Source of the DNA: Achromobacter sp. HZ34
GTDB taxonomy: Bacteria > Pseudomonadota > Gammaproteobacteria > Burkholderiales > Burkholderiaceae_B
DNA length: 64,000 nt
Assembly: GCF_002209485.1 (NCBI RefSeq)
Contig: NZ_NJIX01000005.1
Coordinates: 1-64,000, forward strand
Direction of reading: 5' to 3'
Under the pieces are notes generated by a model that did no database searches, had not been told where the DNA came from, and saw only the letters and a program-made list of their open reading frames with translations. The position numbers were made by a program, and so were the translations under genes. Shown in pieces: positions 8,571-17,412 of this stretch (position 1 is the stretch's first letter; each line of letters opens with the position of its first letter).

Positions 8571-10175
8571 ATGACCTTCGACTGGCACAACCCATACCGC
8601 ACTACCCGCGCTCCCGTCTTTGCCCGCAATGTCGTCGCCACCTCGCAGCCCCTGGCTGCCCAGGCCGGGCTGCGCATCCTGGAACGCGGCGGCAATGCAG
8701 TGGATGCGGCCATCGCCGCGGCCGCCGTCCTGACGCTGGCTGAACCGGTCAGCAACGGCCTCGGTTCGGATTGCTTCGCCATCATCTGGGACGGCGCCCG
8801 CCTGCATGGCATGAATGCCTCTGGCCGCGCGCCCTCCGCATGGTGCGTCGACTATTTCAAACGCAAGCACAACGGCGCCATTCCCATGCGTGGCTGGGAC
8901 AGCGTGACGGTGCCCGGCTGCGTCGCCGGCTGGGCCGCCATGCATGAAAAAATGGGCGCGCTGGCCTTCGCCGACGTGCTGGCGCCCGCCATCGAATATG
9001 CCGAGCGCGGTTGCGCGGTGTCACCCATCGTGCAGCAGAAGTGGGCCGCGCAGGCCGACGTGCTGCAGCCGCTGCCGGGCTTCGCCGAACACTTCCTGCC
9101 GCGCGGCCGGCCGCCTGCCGTCGGTGAACATTTCGTGATCAAGGGCGCGGCCGACACGCTCAAGCGCATCGCCGCCAGCAGCGGCCGTGATTTCTATGAA
9201 GGCGAGACGGCGCACAAGCTGGTGGCGCACGCGCAGGCGCATGACGCGGCGATGACGCTGGCCGATCTGCGCGAATACCAGCCTGAATGGGTCACGCCGC
9301 TGGCGCAGGCCTACCGCGGCTACGCACTGCATCAGATTCCGCCCAACGGCCAGGGCATCGCGGCCCTGATCGCCCTGGGCATCCTGCAGCACTTCGACGT
9401 GGCGGCGCGGCCGGTGGATCATCCCGACACGCAGCATCTGCTGATCGAGGCCATGAAGCTGGCCTTCGCCGATGTCTATGCGCACGTGGGCGATTCCGCG
9501 CACATGGCCTTGACGGCGGACACGCTGCTGGACCCCGCCTACCTGGCCGAGCGCGCGCGCCTGATCGACATGGGCCGCGCCCAGGACTTCGGCAGCGGCC
9601 ACGCACCGCGCGGCGGCACCGTGTACCTGACCGCCGCCGATCGCAACGGCATGATGGTCAGTTTCATCCAGTCCAACTACATGGGCTTCGGTTCGGGCGT
9701 GGTGGTGCCGGGCACCGGCGTAAGCCTGCAGAACCGTGGCCACGGCTTCAGCATGCAGCCCGATCACCCCAATGTGGTGGCTGGCGGCAAACGCCCTTTC
9801 CACACCATCATTCCCGGCTTCCTGATGCGCGACGGCGCGCCGGTGATGAGCTTCGGCGTGATGGGCGGCAATATGCAGCCGCAAGGCCATCTGCAGACGC
9901 TGGTACGCATGCTGGACTACGGCCAGCAACCCCAGGCCGCCTGCGACGCACCGCGCTGGAAGTGGAATAATGGCCGTTCGGTGGATGTCGAGCCGGCGAT
10001 GCCGCATGCCGTGCAGGAAGCGCTGCGCGCGCGCGGCCATGTGCTGGAGGGCCTGGATGATCCCTATATGGATTTCGGCTCCGGCCAGTTCATCTGGCGC
10101 CTGGGCGATCCGGCCGTCGACGGCTATGTGGCCGCCAGCGACAGCCGCCGCGACGGGTTGGCAGCGGGGTTCTGA
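8571..10175 (+). CDS. Gamma-glutamyltransferase-family hydrolase (HpxW-like?)
   Basis: 534 aa member of the Ntn-hydrolase gamma-glutamyltransferase family, made as a precursor that self-cleaves. The probable nucleophile is T350 in RGGTVYLTAADRNG, which would become the N-terminus of the small subunit; NVVATSQPLAAQAGLRIL and GGNAVDAAIAAA at the start are typical of the large subunit. No signal peptide is present, unlike classical periplasmic Ggt, so it is probably cytoplasmic. That fits oxamate amidohydrolase (HpxW)-type members, but the substrate is not proven. Preceded by the tctBA terminator. Confidence 0.8.
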   Translation: MTFDWHNPYRTTRAPVFARNVVATSQPLAAQAGLRILERGGNAVDAAIAAAAVLTLAEPVSNGLGSDCFAIIWDGARLHGMNASGRAPSAWCVDYFKRKHNGAIPMRGWDSVTVPGCVAGWAAMHEKMGALAFADVLAPAIEYAERGCAVSPIVQQKWAAQADVLQPLPGFAEHFLPRGRPPAVGEHFVIKGAADTLKRIAASSGRDFYEGETAHKLVAHAQAHDAAMTLADLREYQPEWVTPLAQAYRGYALHQIPPNGQGIAALIALGILQHFDVAARPVDHPDTQHLLIEAMKLAFADVYAHVGDSAHMALTADTLLDPAYLAERARLIDMGRAQDFGSGHAPRGGTVYLTAADRNGMMVSFIQSNYMGFGSGVVVPGTGVSLQNRGHGFSMQPDHPNVVAGGKRPFHTIIPGFLMRDGAPVMSFGVMGGNMQPQGHLQTLVRMLDYGQQPQAACDAPRWKWNNGRSVDVEPAMPHAVQEALRARGHVLEGLDDPYMDFGSGQFIWRLGDPAVDGYVAASDSRRDGLAAGF

Positions 10176-10276
10176 TTTCGCGCTGCCAGGCCGCGCGGAT
10201 CAGGGCGCTTGCCGCCGACGCGGCATCGCCGTAAGGTACGGTTCCTGGGAAATACGCTATCAAACGGAGATTCTGC

Positions 10277-11182
10277 ATGGCATCCATCGGCACCAAGACG
10301 TACGACACCGTCACGTCCAAGAACGTTGCTTTCCTCGGCCTGGGCGTCATGGGCTTTCCCATGGCGGGGCACCTGGCACGCGCGGGCCACACGGTGACGG
10401 TCTATAACCGCACGCAAGCCAAGGCGCAGGAATGGGTCAAGGAATTCGGCGGCAAGGCTGCCGCCACCCCGCGTGAAGCGGCGGCGGGCGCGGATATCGT
10501 GTTCGCTTGCGTCGGCAACGACGACGACCTGCGCAGCGTCGTGCTGGGCGATGACGGCGCTTTCGCCGGCATGGCCAAGAAGGCCGTGTTCGTCGACCAC
10601 ACCACCGCTTCGGCCGACGTCGCGCGCGAACTCTACGCCGCGGCGCGCAAGCTGGACCTGCAATTCGTCGACGGCCCGGTGTCGGGCGGCCAGGCTGGTG
10701 CGGTCAATGGCGTGCTGACGGTGATGTGCGGCGGCGAAAAAGCGGTCTTCGATGCCATCCAGCCGGTGGCGCAAGCTTTCGGCCGCGCGGTCACCTTGGT
10801 GGGCGAGCCGGGTGCGGGTCAATTGGCGAAGATGGTCAACCAGATCTGCATCGCCGGACTGGTGCAGGGCTTGTCGGAAGGCGTGGCCTTCGGCCAGGCG
10901 GCCGGCCTGGACATGAAGCTGGTGCTGGACGTGATCAGCAAGGGCGCGGCGCAAAGCTGGCAGATGGAAAACCGTGGCGGCACGATGGTCGACGACAAGT
11001 TCGACTTCGGGTTCGCCGTGGACTGGATGCGCAAGGATCTGGGCCTGGTGCTGGCCGAGGCCCGCCACAACGGCGCGCGCGTGCCGGTGACGGCCTTGGT
11101 CGACCAGTTCTATGCCGATGTGCAGAAGATGGGCGGCGGGCGCTGGGATACCTCCAGCCTGGTCAAGCGCCTGCGGGATTGA
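10277..11182 (+). CDS. Beta-hydroxyacid dehydrogenase (tartronate semialdehyde reductase / 3-hydroxyisobutyrate dehydrogenase family)
   Basis: 301 aa. N-terminal Rossmann motif GLGVMGFPMAGHLARAGH, substrate motif DGPVSGGQAGA near residue 134 and the catalytic lysine in GQLAKMVNQ near 183 define the family. It reduces a small 3-oxoacid such as tartronate semialdehyde or 2-(hydroxymethyl)glutarate-type substrates, or the reverse. YNRTQAK after the second beta strand favours NADP(H). Neighbouring GhrA and GGT-family genes suggest two- and three-carbon acid metabolism; this is inference. Confidence 0.88.
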   Translation: MASIGTKTYDTVTSKNVAFLGLGVMGFPMAGHLARAGHTVTVYNRTQAKAQEWVKEFGGKAAATPREAAAGADIVFACVGNDDDLRSVVLGDDGAFAGMAKKAVFVDHTTASADVARELYAAARKLDLQFVDGPVSGGQAGAVNGVLTVMCGGEKAVFDAIQPVAQAFGRAVTLVGEPGAGQLAKMVNQICIAGLVQGLSEGVAFGQAAGLDMKLVLDVISKGAAQSWQMENRGGTMVDDKFDFGFAVDWMRKDLGLVLAEARHNGARVPVTALVDQFYADVQKMGGGRWDTSSLVKRLRD

Positions 11183-11230
11183 TGGGCTCAGCCTGGATGC
11201 CTGGAAGCCGCTTGGCTCGAAGGAAAAAAT

Positions 11231-11262
11231 AAAAGGTCGCGGCTGAAGCCGCGACCTTTTTT
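11231..11262. terminator. Bidirectional intrinsic terminator
   Basis: A perfect stem AAAAGGTCGCGGC / GCCGCGACCTTTT with loop TGAA, and a T-run on either strand. It lies between the convergent dehydrogenase gene and ghrA-like gene and can serve both. Confidence 0.9.
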
Positions 11263-11295
11263 ATTGGCGGTACTGCATGCGCGGCGACGCCGATT

Positions 11296-12225
11296 TCAAT
11301 AGCCGCGGTCGCGCGCCACGACGCCGGTGAGGGGTTCGCCGCGGGCCATCTGGCGGATCTTGCCGGCGATCTGCGCGATGGTTTCCTCGCGCAGGGTGCT
11401 GGCGGCGATGTGCGGCGTGACGTGCGCGTGCGGGTGTTGCCACAGGCCGTTGTCGGCCGGCAGCGGCTCCGTGCGGAACACGTCCAGCGACACGCTGTCG
11501 AGCCGGCCTTCCTGCAGCAGGGCCAGGATGTCGCCCTCGTTCTGGTGCTCACCACGGCCCACGTTGATCAGGTGCGCGTGCGGCAACAGCTGGCTCAGGG
11601 TGGCGCGGTTCAGTATGCCCTCGGTCTCCGGCGTCAGCGGCAGCACGTTGACCAGCACGCGGGTGCGCGCGAGGAACCCCGGCAGCTGTTCCGCGCCGCA
11701 ATACGTCTGCACGCCGGCGATACTGCGCGCGGTGCGCGACCAGCCGGCCACGGGGTATTCGAAAGCGGCCAGCGCTTGCGCGACGCGAGCCCCGACCACG
11801 CCCAGGCCCAGCACGCCCACCGGCCATTGCTCACGCCGCAGGCCTTCGCGCGGATTCCAGCGCCCCGCGGCCTGGTCGGCGTCGTACTGCGCGAACAGGC
11901 GCGACTCGCGCCACAGGGCGTACAGCACATACTCGGCCATCTGCACCGACATGCCGGCGTCCTCCAGGCGCACGATCTGCACGTGCGCGGGGATTTCCTT
12001 CATCTTCAGCAAGGCATCCACGCCGGCGCCCAGGTTGAACACCGCCTTCAGGTTGGTCTCATGCTTGAAGAGCTCCGCTGGCGGCTTCCACACCAGCGCC
12101 ACGTCGGCGTTGGACGGCGGGCCCTTGGGATCCCACACCGATATCTTGAAATCGGGCATCTCGGCCTGCAGGCCGGGCAGCCATTCGTCGGGATTGCGGT
12201 GGGGAAGCGCGAAGAGTACGTGCAT
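11296..12225 (-). CDS. ghrA: Glyoxylate/hydroxypyruvate reductase A
   Basis: 309 aa D-2-hydroxyacid dehydrogenase of the GhrA type. Reduces glyoxylate to glycolate and hydroxypyruvate to glycerate with NADPH. It has the dinucleotide motif GVLGLGVVGARVAQAL, and the catalytic triad is visible as Arg in LINVGRGEH, Glu in DVFRTEPLP and His in VTPHIAAST. The N-terminal MHVLFALPHRNPDEWLPGL matches GhrA proteins. It lies downstream of the second tctBA pair but behind that operon's terminator, so it probably has its own promoter. Confidence 0.9.
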   Translation of the reverse strand: MHVLFALPHRNPDEWLPGLQAEMPDFKISVWDPKGPPSNADVALVWKPPAELFKHETNLKAVFNLGAGVDALLKMKEIPAHVQIVRLEDAGMSVQMAEYVLYALWRESRLFAQYDADQAAGRWNPREGLRREQWPVGVLGLGVVGARVAQALAAFEYPVAGWSRTARSIAGVQTYCGAEQLPGFLARTRVLVNVLPLTPETEGILNRATLSQLLPHAHLINVGRGEHQNEGDILALLQEGRLDSVSLDVFRTEPLPADNGLWQHPHAHVTPHIAASTLREETIAQIAGKIRQMARGEPLTGVVARDRGY

Positions 12226-12295
12226 GAGGAATCCGGTTCGAGGTTTGTAAAGCGGATGGTGCGAAGTTCAAAACCATAGCACGGCAACGCTGTGC

Positions 12296-12324
12296 AAAAA
12301 AAAGACCTGTGCATCGCACAGGTC
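12296..12324 (-). terminator. Intrinsic terminator of the second tctBA operon
   Basis: On the minus strand a perfect 9-bp stem, GACCTGTGC / GCACAGGTC, is followed by eight T residues. It lies 49 bp past the tctA stop. Confidence 0.92.
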
Positions 12325-12372
12325 TCTTTGGCCGCAGGCACAGCGGGCCGGCGTTGCCGGTCCGCCGTCCCC

Positions 12373-13890
12373 TTATGCGGTTTTGGGCAACAAGTCCTTC
12401 TTGCCCCTGCCTTTACGGAAGTTGGCCCACAGTTGCACCAGGATCAGCAAGGCGCTGGCAGCGACGAACCAGGCGCTGATCGGGCGCTGGAGGAAGATCA
12501 TCATGTCGCCGCGCGACAGCAGCAAGGCGCGACGGAAGTTTTCTTCGACCATGGGTCCGAGCACGAAGCCCAGCAGGATAGGCGCGACCGAGAAATCCAG
12601 CGACATCAGCAAGGCGCCGATGATACCGAAGGCCAGCACTTCCCAGATCTGGAACAGGCTGTTCTGCGTCGAGAACACACCCACCGCGATAAAGAACAGC
12701 GCGGACGGGAACAGGTACTTGTACGGCACCTTGAGCAGCTTGACCCACACACCGATCAGGGGCACGTTCAAGACGATCAGCAGGACGTTACCCACCCAGA
12801 AGCTGGCGATCAGGCCCCAGAAAATGTCCGGATGCTCGGTGATCAGCTGCGGGCCGGGCTGGATGCCCTGGATCAGCAACGCGCCCAGGATCAGCGCCAT
12901 CACGGCGTCGCCAGGGATACCCAGGCTCATCGTCGGGATGAAGTCGACCTGCGTCTTCGAGTGCGACGAAGCTTCGGGAGCCGCCACGCCAGCCAGCATG
13001 CCGGTACCGAAACGCTCAGGCGTCTTCGAGACCTTGCGCTCCAGCGCGTAGGCGATGAAGGTGGTGATGGTGGGGCCGGTGCCGGGCATGGCGCCGAACA
13101 GCGTGCCCACCAACGTACCGCGCACCATCGGCAGGAACGCTTCCTTCATTTCAGCCATCGAAGGACGCATGTCGCGCAGCTTCAGCTTGGTCGACGTGGT
13201 GATGGCGGACATCTTGTTGACGCTGACCAGGAAGTCGGCGGCGCCGAACAGACCCATCGAAATCGCCACCAGCTCCAGGCCGTCGGACAGGTCCAGCAGG
13301 CCGAAGGAGAAGCGGATGGTACCGGTGTTGACGTCGGTACCGACCACGCCGCACAGCAGGCCGAACAAGGTCATCGCCACGCCCTTGAGGGGCGAACCGC
13401 GCGACATCGTGGCACCGGCCAGCAGGCCCAGCAGCATGATGGAGAAGATTTCCGTCGGACCGAACTTGAAGGCGATTTCCACCAGCAGCGGCGAGGCGAA
13501 AATCATCACGATGATGCCGACCGAAGCGGCAAAGAACGACGAGATCATCGTGATGCCCAATGCCGTGCCGCCCTTGCCGGCCTTGGTCATCGGGTACCCG
13601 TCCAGACACGTCACCGCATGCGGCGGGTGCGAGGGCAGGTTCAGCAGGATCGCGCCGATGGCGCCGCCGTACTGCGAGCCGTAGAAGATACCGGCCAGCA
13701 TCAGGATGGCGGGCACCGGGTGCATCACGTACGTGAGCGGCAGCAAGATGGAGATGGCCGACAGCGCGCCCATGCCGGGCAGCACGCCGATGAGGTTACC
13801 CACCAGCACGCCAAAGAACGACCACATCAGGTTATGGAGTTCGAACGCGACGCCAAAACCGTACCAAAGATCAACGAGTGCTTGATGCAT
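12373..13890 (-). CDS. tctA: Tripartite tricarboxylate transporter, large membrane subunit TctA (second copy)
   Basis: 505 aa from the ATG at 13890, 6 bp past tctB; the frame stays open to 13938 but that would overlap tctB. It has the same TctA landmarks as the first copy (VLPGMGALSAISILLPLTY, FYGSQYGGAIGAILL, LGIPGDAVMALILGA) with a clearly different sequence, so the pair is a separate lineage, not a recent duplication. It has about 11-12 transmembrane segments and a basic C-terminal tail. The substrate is unknown; the TctE/TctD-like genes upstream suggest a regulated carboxylate. Confidence 0.92.
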   Translation of the reverse strand: MHQALVDLWYGFGVAFELHNLMWSFFGVLVGNLIGVLPGMGALSAISILLPLTYVMHPVPAILMLAGIFYGSQYGGAIGAILLNLPSHPPHAVTCLDGYPMTKAGKGGTALGITMISSFFAASVGIIVMIFASPLLVEIAFKFGPTEIFSIMLLGLLAGATMSRGSPLKGVAMTLFGLLCGVVGTDVNTGTIRFSFGLLDLSDGLELVAISMGLFGAADFLVSVNKMSAITTSTKLKLRDMRPSMAEMKEAFLPMVRGTLVGTLFGAMPGTGPTITTFIAYALERKVSKTPERFGTGMLAGVAAPEASSHSKTQVDFIPTMSLGIPGDAVMALILGALLIQGIQPGPQLITEHPDIFWGLIASFWVGNVLLIVLNVPLIGVWVKLLKVPYKYLFPSALFFIAVGVFSTQNSLFQIWEVLAFGIIGALLMSLDFSVAPILLGFVLGPMVEENFRRALLLSRGDMMIFLQRPISAWFVAASALLILVQLWANFRKGRGKKDLLPKTA

Positions 13891-13895
13891 GGCGA

Positions 13896-14372
13896 TCAAC
13901 CCCAACGGAACAGCGGGAGCTGCAGTTGCAGAGCCCACCAGAAAACGACGATGGCGATGACTACCATGGCCAAGGACAGCAGAATCGATTGGAAGAGCGT
14001 GTTCTTACGATCCCCAAGCGCCGAAATGAACGTGATGGCAAACGTGGCCGGCAACAGGCCGCCGTATTCGCCGATGACGATGAACGCCACGATACTGAGC
14101 AGGATGCAGACGCCGCCACGAACGTCGGGCATGCCGTGGGCATGGCCGCCAGGCACCTGTTCCTTCGGCTTGTCCGACCGTGCGCCGAGCGCGATCAGGA
14201 TGCCCGTCAGAACCAGCAGGCTACCCACAGCGGCCGGGAAGAATCCCGGACCCATGTGGTTCAAGGTGCCGATGTTGTAGCTGATGGCGCCATAGATCGC
14301 CCCCAGACCTGTAAGGATCATCAGGGCGCCGCCGTAATAATCCTTGTTAATTGTTCTTTTGGATGTTTCCAC
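13896..14372 (-). CDS. tctB: Tripartite tricarboxylate transporter, small membrane subunit TctB (second copy)
   Basis: 158 aa, four transmembrane segments, with the TctB signature NHMGPGFFPAAVGSLLVLTG. The start is GTG at 14372, supported by GGAGG six bases upstream. Followed 5 bp later by tctA. Upstream of it lies a terminator-like hairpin after the sensor kinase gene, so it is partly uncoupled from the regulators. Confidence 0.9.
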   Translation of the reverse strand: METSKRTINKDYYGGALMILTGLGAIYGAISYNIGTLNHMGPGFFPAAVGSLLVLTGILIALGARSDKPKEQVPGGHAHGMPDVRGGVCILLSIVAFIVIGEYGGLLPATFAITFISALGDRKNTLFQSILLSLAMVVIAIVVFWWALQLQLPLFRWG

Positions 14373-14397
14373 CGCAATCCTCCGAAAACCAGGGCTG

Positions 14398-14417
14398 AAA
14401 AAATGCCCGTGGGCATT
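14398..14417 (-). terminator. Short terminator/attenuator between sensor kinase and tctB
   Basis: On the minus strand the inverted repeat ATGCC-CACG-GGCAT is followed by six T residues, 67 bp past the kinase stop and 26 bp before the tctB start. The stem is short, so termination is probably partial. Confidence 0.55.
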
Positions 14418-14483
14418 GCCCGGTTGAGCACGCCCCTCTCACAACCCATGTGAGCCTGGAACGCAGAATAAGGAGAGAAGCTG

Positions 14484-16073
14484 CTAATCCGCTTTCTTTA
14501 GGCTGTCTGGACCCTGAATCACAGGGTTATCCCTTAAGAGGGGAATCCATAATATGGCGCAAAGCCCCACGCCGCCTTGGGCATTGGGCTCGCCATCGGC
14601 CAAAAGGATGTCGCCGTTATTGCGCCTGGCGTAGGCGCGGGCGATGGCCAGGCCCAGGCCCGAACCGCTGGAGGCGCCCTGCACGCCTTCGGCCCCCGCC
14701 CGATCGAATCGCTCGAAGGCACGGGCGCGCGACGCGGGTTCCAGGCCGGGCCCGTTGTCGGCCACGCGTACCTCGACACGATCACTGGAGAGAACCACCG
14801 AAACCGTGATCCGCGCGCCAGGCGGCGCGTAGTTGACGGCGTTATGAACCAGATTGGACAGGGCTTCATGCAGTTCGACCTCGCTGCCTGCCACGGCTGC
14901 GGCGGCTGTCAGAGAGCTTTCGTCACTTACTGCACTATTTAGGTTCCTTTCATTAGTTTCTTGCACGCCATCCCAGCCGAGATCCTGTTGCTTCTCATGG
15001 GCCAGGGGCAAATATTGCAAAACCACATCGCGCGCCAAGTCGCTGATGTCCAGGATCTTGCGTGGCGTCACCTCTCCCTGGCTGGCATGCGCCAGCTGCA
15101 GCAGTTGTTCGGTCAGCCGCCGGCTGCGCCCCAGCTGGGCGATGATGCCGCGCAGGCCTTCACGCATGCCTTCGGGATCGCGTTCACGCAAGGCGTATTG
15201 GGCCTGGGTCAGCATGATCGCCAGCGGCGTGCGCAGCTGGTGCGACGCGTCGTCAAGAAATTGCGTCTGTTCGGCCAGCATGCGCCGGTGGCGGTCGATG
15301 TGGTGGTTGACGGCCTCGACCAGGGGCGCCACTTCGGAAGGCACCCCACTGGCGTCCAGCGGCGTCTGGTCGTCGGGCGAGCGGGCCCGGATGTCGGTGC
15401 GCAGGCGATGCAGCGGCCGCAATGCCCAGGCCACGCCCCACCAGACCATCAGGATCACCAGGGCCAGCATGCGGGCGTCACGCAGGAATTCCTGGCGTTG
15501 CGCGGCCCGCTCGGCCTCGATCCGCTTGCTGGTGCTTTCACCGACCAGGACCAGCACCTGACGGTGTACGCCGTGGTAATAGAGATCGCGCAGGATGGCC
15601 ACCAGGCGCACGGGATCGTCGCGGTACATGCCGTCGTAGAACACGGGCGGACCATTGCTGCGCGGCCAGGCCGGCGGCCGCGGCAGGTCCGGCATGCCTA
15701 ATAAGGTCCGGCCGGCCGAAGCGGGCACCGGCTGGCCGTCCGGTACCGGCGGATCGATTTCCTCGATGCGGTAATACTTGCGCAGGCCGGCGCGCGATTC
15801 CAGCATGACCTGGGCGTACAGGGGCGTGGCCACCTGCAAGGTGCCGTCGGCCGTGAATTCGATGCTGCTTTCCAGGACGCGGGCCGGCTCCAGCAGGGCG
15901 CTGTCGTAGGCGTCGTTGGTGATCTCGGCAAGTGTCTGGTAGTCGTTCCAGCTGTCGATGACCAGCAGGGCAACCACGCCGGGCAGCAGCAGCATGAACA
16001 GCAGCGTGCGTATGCCCAGGCGCGGCCGCAGCAGCCGCAGGCGGGCCGCGCGGGCGCTAGGCCGGCGCGGCAT
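14484..16073 (-). CDS. TctE-like sensor histidine kinase with an unusual insert
   Basis: 529 aa membrane kinase. A transmembrane segment (LFMLLLPGVVALLVI) and a second near residue 205 flank a periplasmic sensor of about 160 residues. The phosphoacceptor is H278 in DDASHQLRTPLAIML. The ATPase domain shows the N box EALSNLVHNAVNYAPPG, DNGPGLEPA, and the G2 box GSGLGLAIARAYARR. An insert of about 28 residues, rich in Asn, Ser and Ala, sits just before the N box (about 368-395), and its DNA is A/T-rich. The response regulator gene is 27 bp upstream. In the TctE family the pair controls tricarboxylate uptake, here probably the adjacent tctBA. Confidence 0.88.
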   Translation of the reverse strand: MPRRPSARAARLRLLRPRLGIRTLLFMLLLPGVVALLVIDSWNDYQTLAEITNDAYDSALLEPARVLESSIEFTADGTLQVATPLYAQVMLESRAGLRKYYRIEEIDPPVPDGQPVPASAGRTLLGMPDLPRPPAWPRSNGPPVFYDGMYRDDPVRLVAILRDLYYHGVHRQVLVLVGESTSKRIEAERAAQRQEFLRDARMLALVILMVWWGVAWALRPLHRLRTDIRARSPDDQTPLDASGVPSEVAPLVEAVNHHIDRHRRMLAEQTQFLDDASHQLRTPLAIMLTQAQYALRERDPEGMREGLRGIIAQLGRSRRLTEQLLQLAHASQGEVTPRKILDISDLARDVVLQYLPLAHEKQQDLGWDGVQETNERNLNSAVSDESSLTAAAAVAGSEVELHEALSNLVHNAVNYAPPGARITVSVVLSSDRVEVRVADNGPGLEPASRARAFERFDRAGAEGVQGASSGSGLGLAIARAYARRNNGDILLADGEPNAQGGVGLCAILWIPLLRDNPVIQGPDSLKKAD

Positions 16074-16100
16074 GGCGGATGATCATAAACAGCCGGTTCC

Positions 16101-16793
16101 TCAGGCCTCGGCCGATTCGCTGGTGCTGGCCACGCTTTCCAGCATATAGCCCAGCCCGCGCACCGTGACGATGCGGATGTCGCTGCCGGCCAGCTTCTTG
16201 CGCAGCCGGTGCAACACCACTTCGATGGCGTCCGGATTGGCTTCGCTGTCGTGGTTGAACACCTTGCCGAACAATTGCGACTTGTCCACCGGGTAACCGC
16301 TGCGGGTCAGCAACGCCGCCAGGGCGGCGTGTTCGCGCGGCGTCAGGAACAGCAGCGAGCCGTCCAGCGTAAAAGCGCGGCTTTCACTGTCGTAGGCCAG
16401 CGAGCCGCATTGCAGCCGCGGATGCTGGCGGCCACGGCTGCGCCGCACCAGGGCGGTCAGGCGCGCTTCCAGTTCTTCCAGAGCGAAAGGCTTGGTGAGG
16501 AAATCGTCCGCGCCCAGGTTCAGGCCGCGCACGCGGTCCTGCAAGGCGCCCTGCGCCGTCAACACCAGCACAGGCGTGCGGTCGTCGCGATTGCGCATTT
16601 CACGCAGCACCACCAGCCCGTGCTTGTCCGGCAGGCGCAGGTCCATCACGATGGCGTCGTACTCGGTACCCGCCATGAAAGCTTCGGCTGTGCGGGCATC
16701 GGCCGCATGATCGGGTACAAAACCGCTCTGAGCCAGGGCACGCACCAGCCACGATGCCATATCTCTTTCATCTTCAACCAGCAATATGCGCAT
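16101..16793 (-). CDS. TctD-like OmpR-family response regulator
   Basis: About 230 aa from the ATG at 16793 ([12 protein letters not shown]), the family N-terminus; an extension to 16844 would run further into rppH. Receiver domain residues 1-115 with the acidic pair ED, the phospho-Asp in VMDLRLPD, Thr in LVLTAQG and Lys in FLTKPF. OmpR-type winged helix at about 130-220, with [21 protein letters not shown] and TVRGLGYML as the recognition helix and wing. It overlaps the rppH 3' end by 20 bp and lies just before the sensor kinase gene, so the three genes are probably co-transcribed. Confidence 0.9.
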   Translation of the reverse strand: MRILLVEDERDMASWLVRALAQSGFVPDHAADARTAEAFMAGTEYDAIVMDLRLPDKHGLVVLREMRNRDDRTPVLVLTAQGALQDRVRGLNLGADDFLTKPFALEELEARLTALVRRSRGRQHPRLQCGSLAYDSESRAFTLDGSLLFLTPREHAALAALLTRSGYPVDKSQLFGKVFNHDSEANPDAIEVVLHRLRKKLAGSDIRIVTVRGLGYMLESVASTSESAEA

Positions 16794-17346
16794 GCCCGTC
16801 GGCTCCTCCGCCCGAGTTTTCGCCGGTCCGCTGCCCGTGCACACGCTGGCGCAGGTAGCGGGTTTCGTGGTGACGCCGGAACAGGATCGTCGACAGTTCG
16901 TTCAGCGCATTGGTATAGACGTCGCGCTTGAACTCGATGACCGCGTCCAGCGGCACCCAGTATTGGCTCCAACGCCATGCGTCAAACTCCGGATGCTGCG
17001 TCGCCCTCAGGCAGACATCGCTGTCGCGCCCGATAAGACGTAGCAGGAACCAGATCTGCTTCTGCCCTTTGTAATGGCCACGCCATTCGCGGCGGACGAA
17101 ATGGTCCGGCACGTTGTAGCGCAGCCAATCGCGTGTACGTCCCAATATGCGGACATGCTCGGGATTCAACCCAACCTCTTCATGGAGTTCGCGGTACATG
17201 GCTTGTACGGGACTCTCTCCGTACTTGATGCCGCCCTGCGGGAATTGCCACGCATGTTCCCGGATCCGCTTACCCCAAAAGACCTCGTTTTTGCTATTTA
17301 CGAGAATGATGCCGACATTGGGACGGTAGCCTTCGCGGTCAAGCAT
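16774..17346 (-). CDS. rppH: RNA 5'-pyrophosphohydrolase RppH
   Basis: 190 aa Nudix hydrolase that removes pyrophosphate from mRNA 5' ends and so triggers RNase E decay. The N-terminus [17 protein letters not shown] is diagnostic, and the Nudix box runs from [11 protein letters not shown] to [16 protein letters not shown] before it matches RppH. It diverges from proS across 66 bp, where both promoters must lie. Its tail overlaps the downstream response regulator gene. Confidence 0.93.
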   Translation of the reverse strand: MLDREGYRPNVGIILVNSKNEVFWGKRIREHAWQFPQGGIKYGESPVQAMYRELHEEVGLNPEHVRILGRTRDWLRYNVPDHFVRREWRGHYKGQKQIWFLLRLIGRDSDVCLRATQHPEFDAWRWSQYWVPLDAVIEFKRDVYTNALNELSTILFRRHHETRYLRQRVHGQRTGENSGGGADGHAHIAG

Positions 17347-17412
17347 GGGCCACCCCCAGCAAATTCAATACAATTACGCCTGATTATACGTACCTGCCGC
17401 CACCTGGAAACC

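Noticed and set aside
12292-14280. 662-aa plus-strand frame opposite the second tctBA
   Set aside because: Same type of shadow; runs through a terminator and two true genes.
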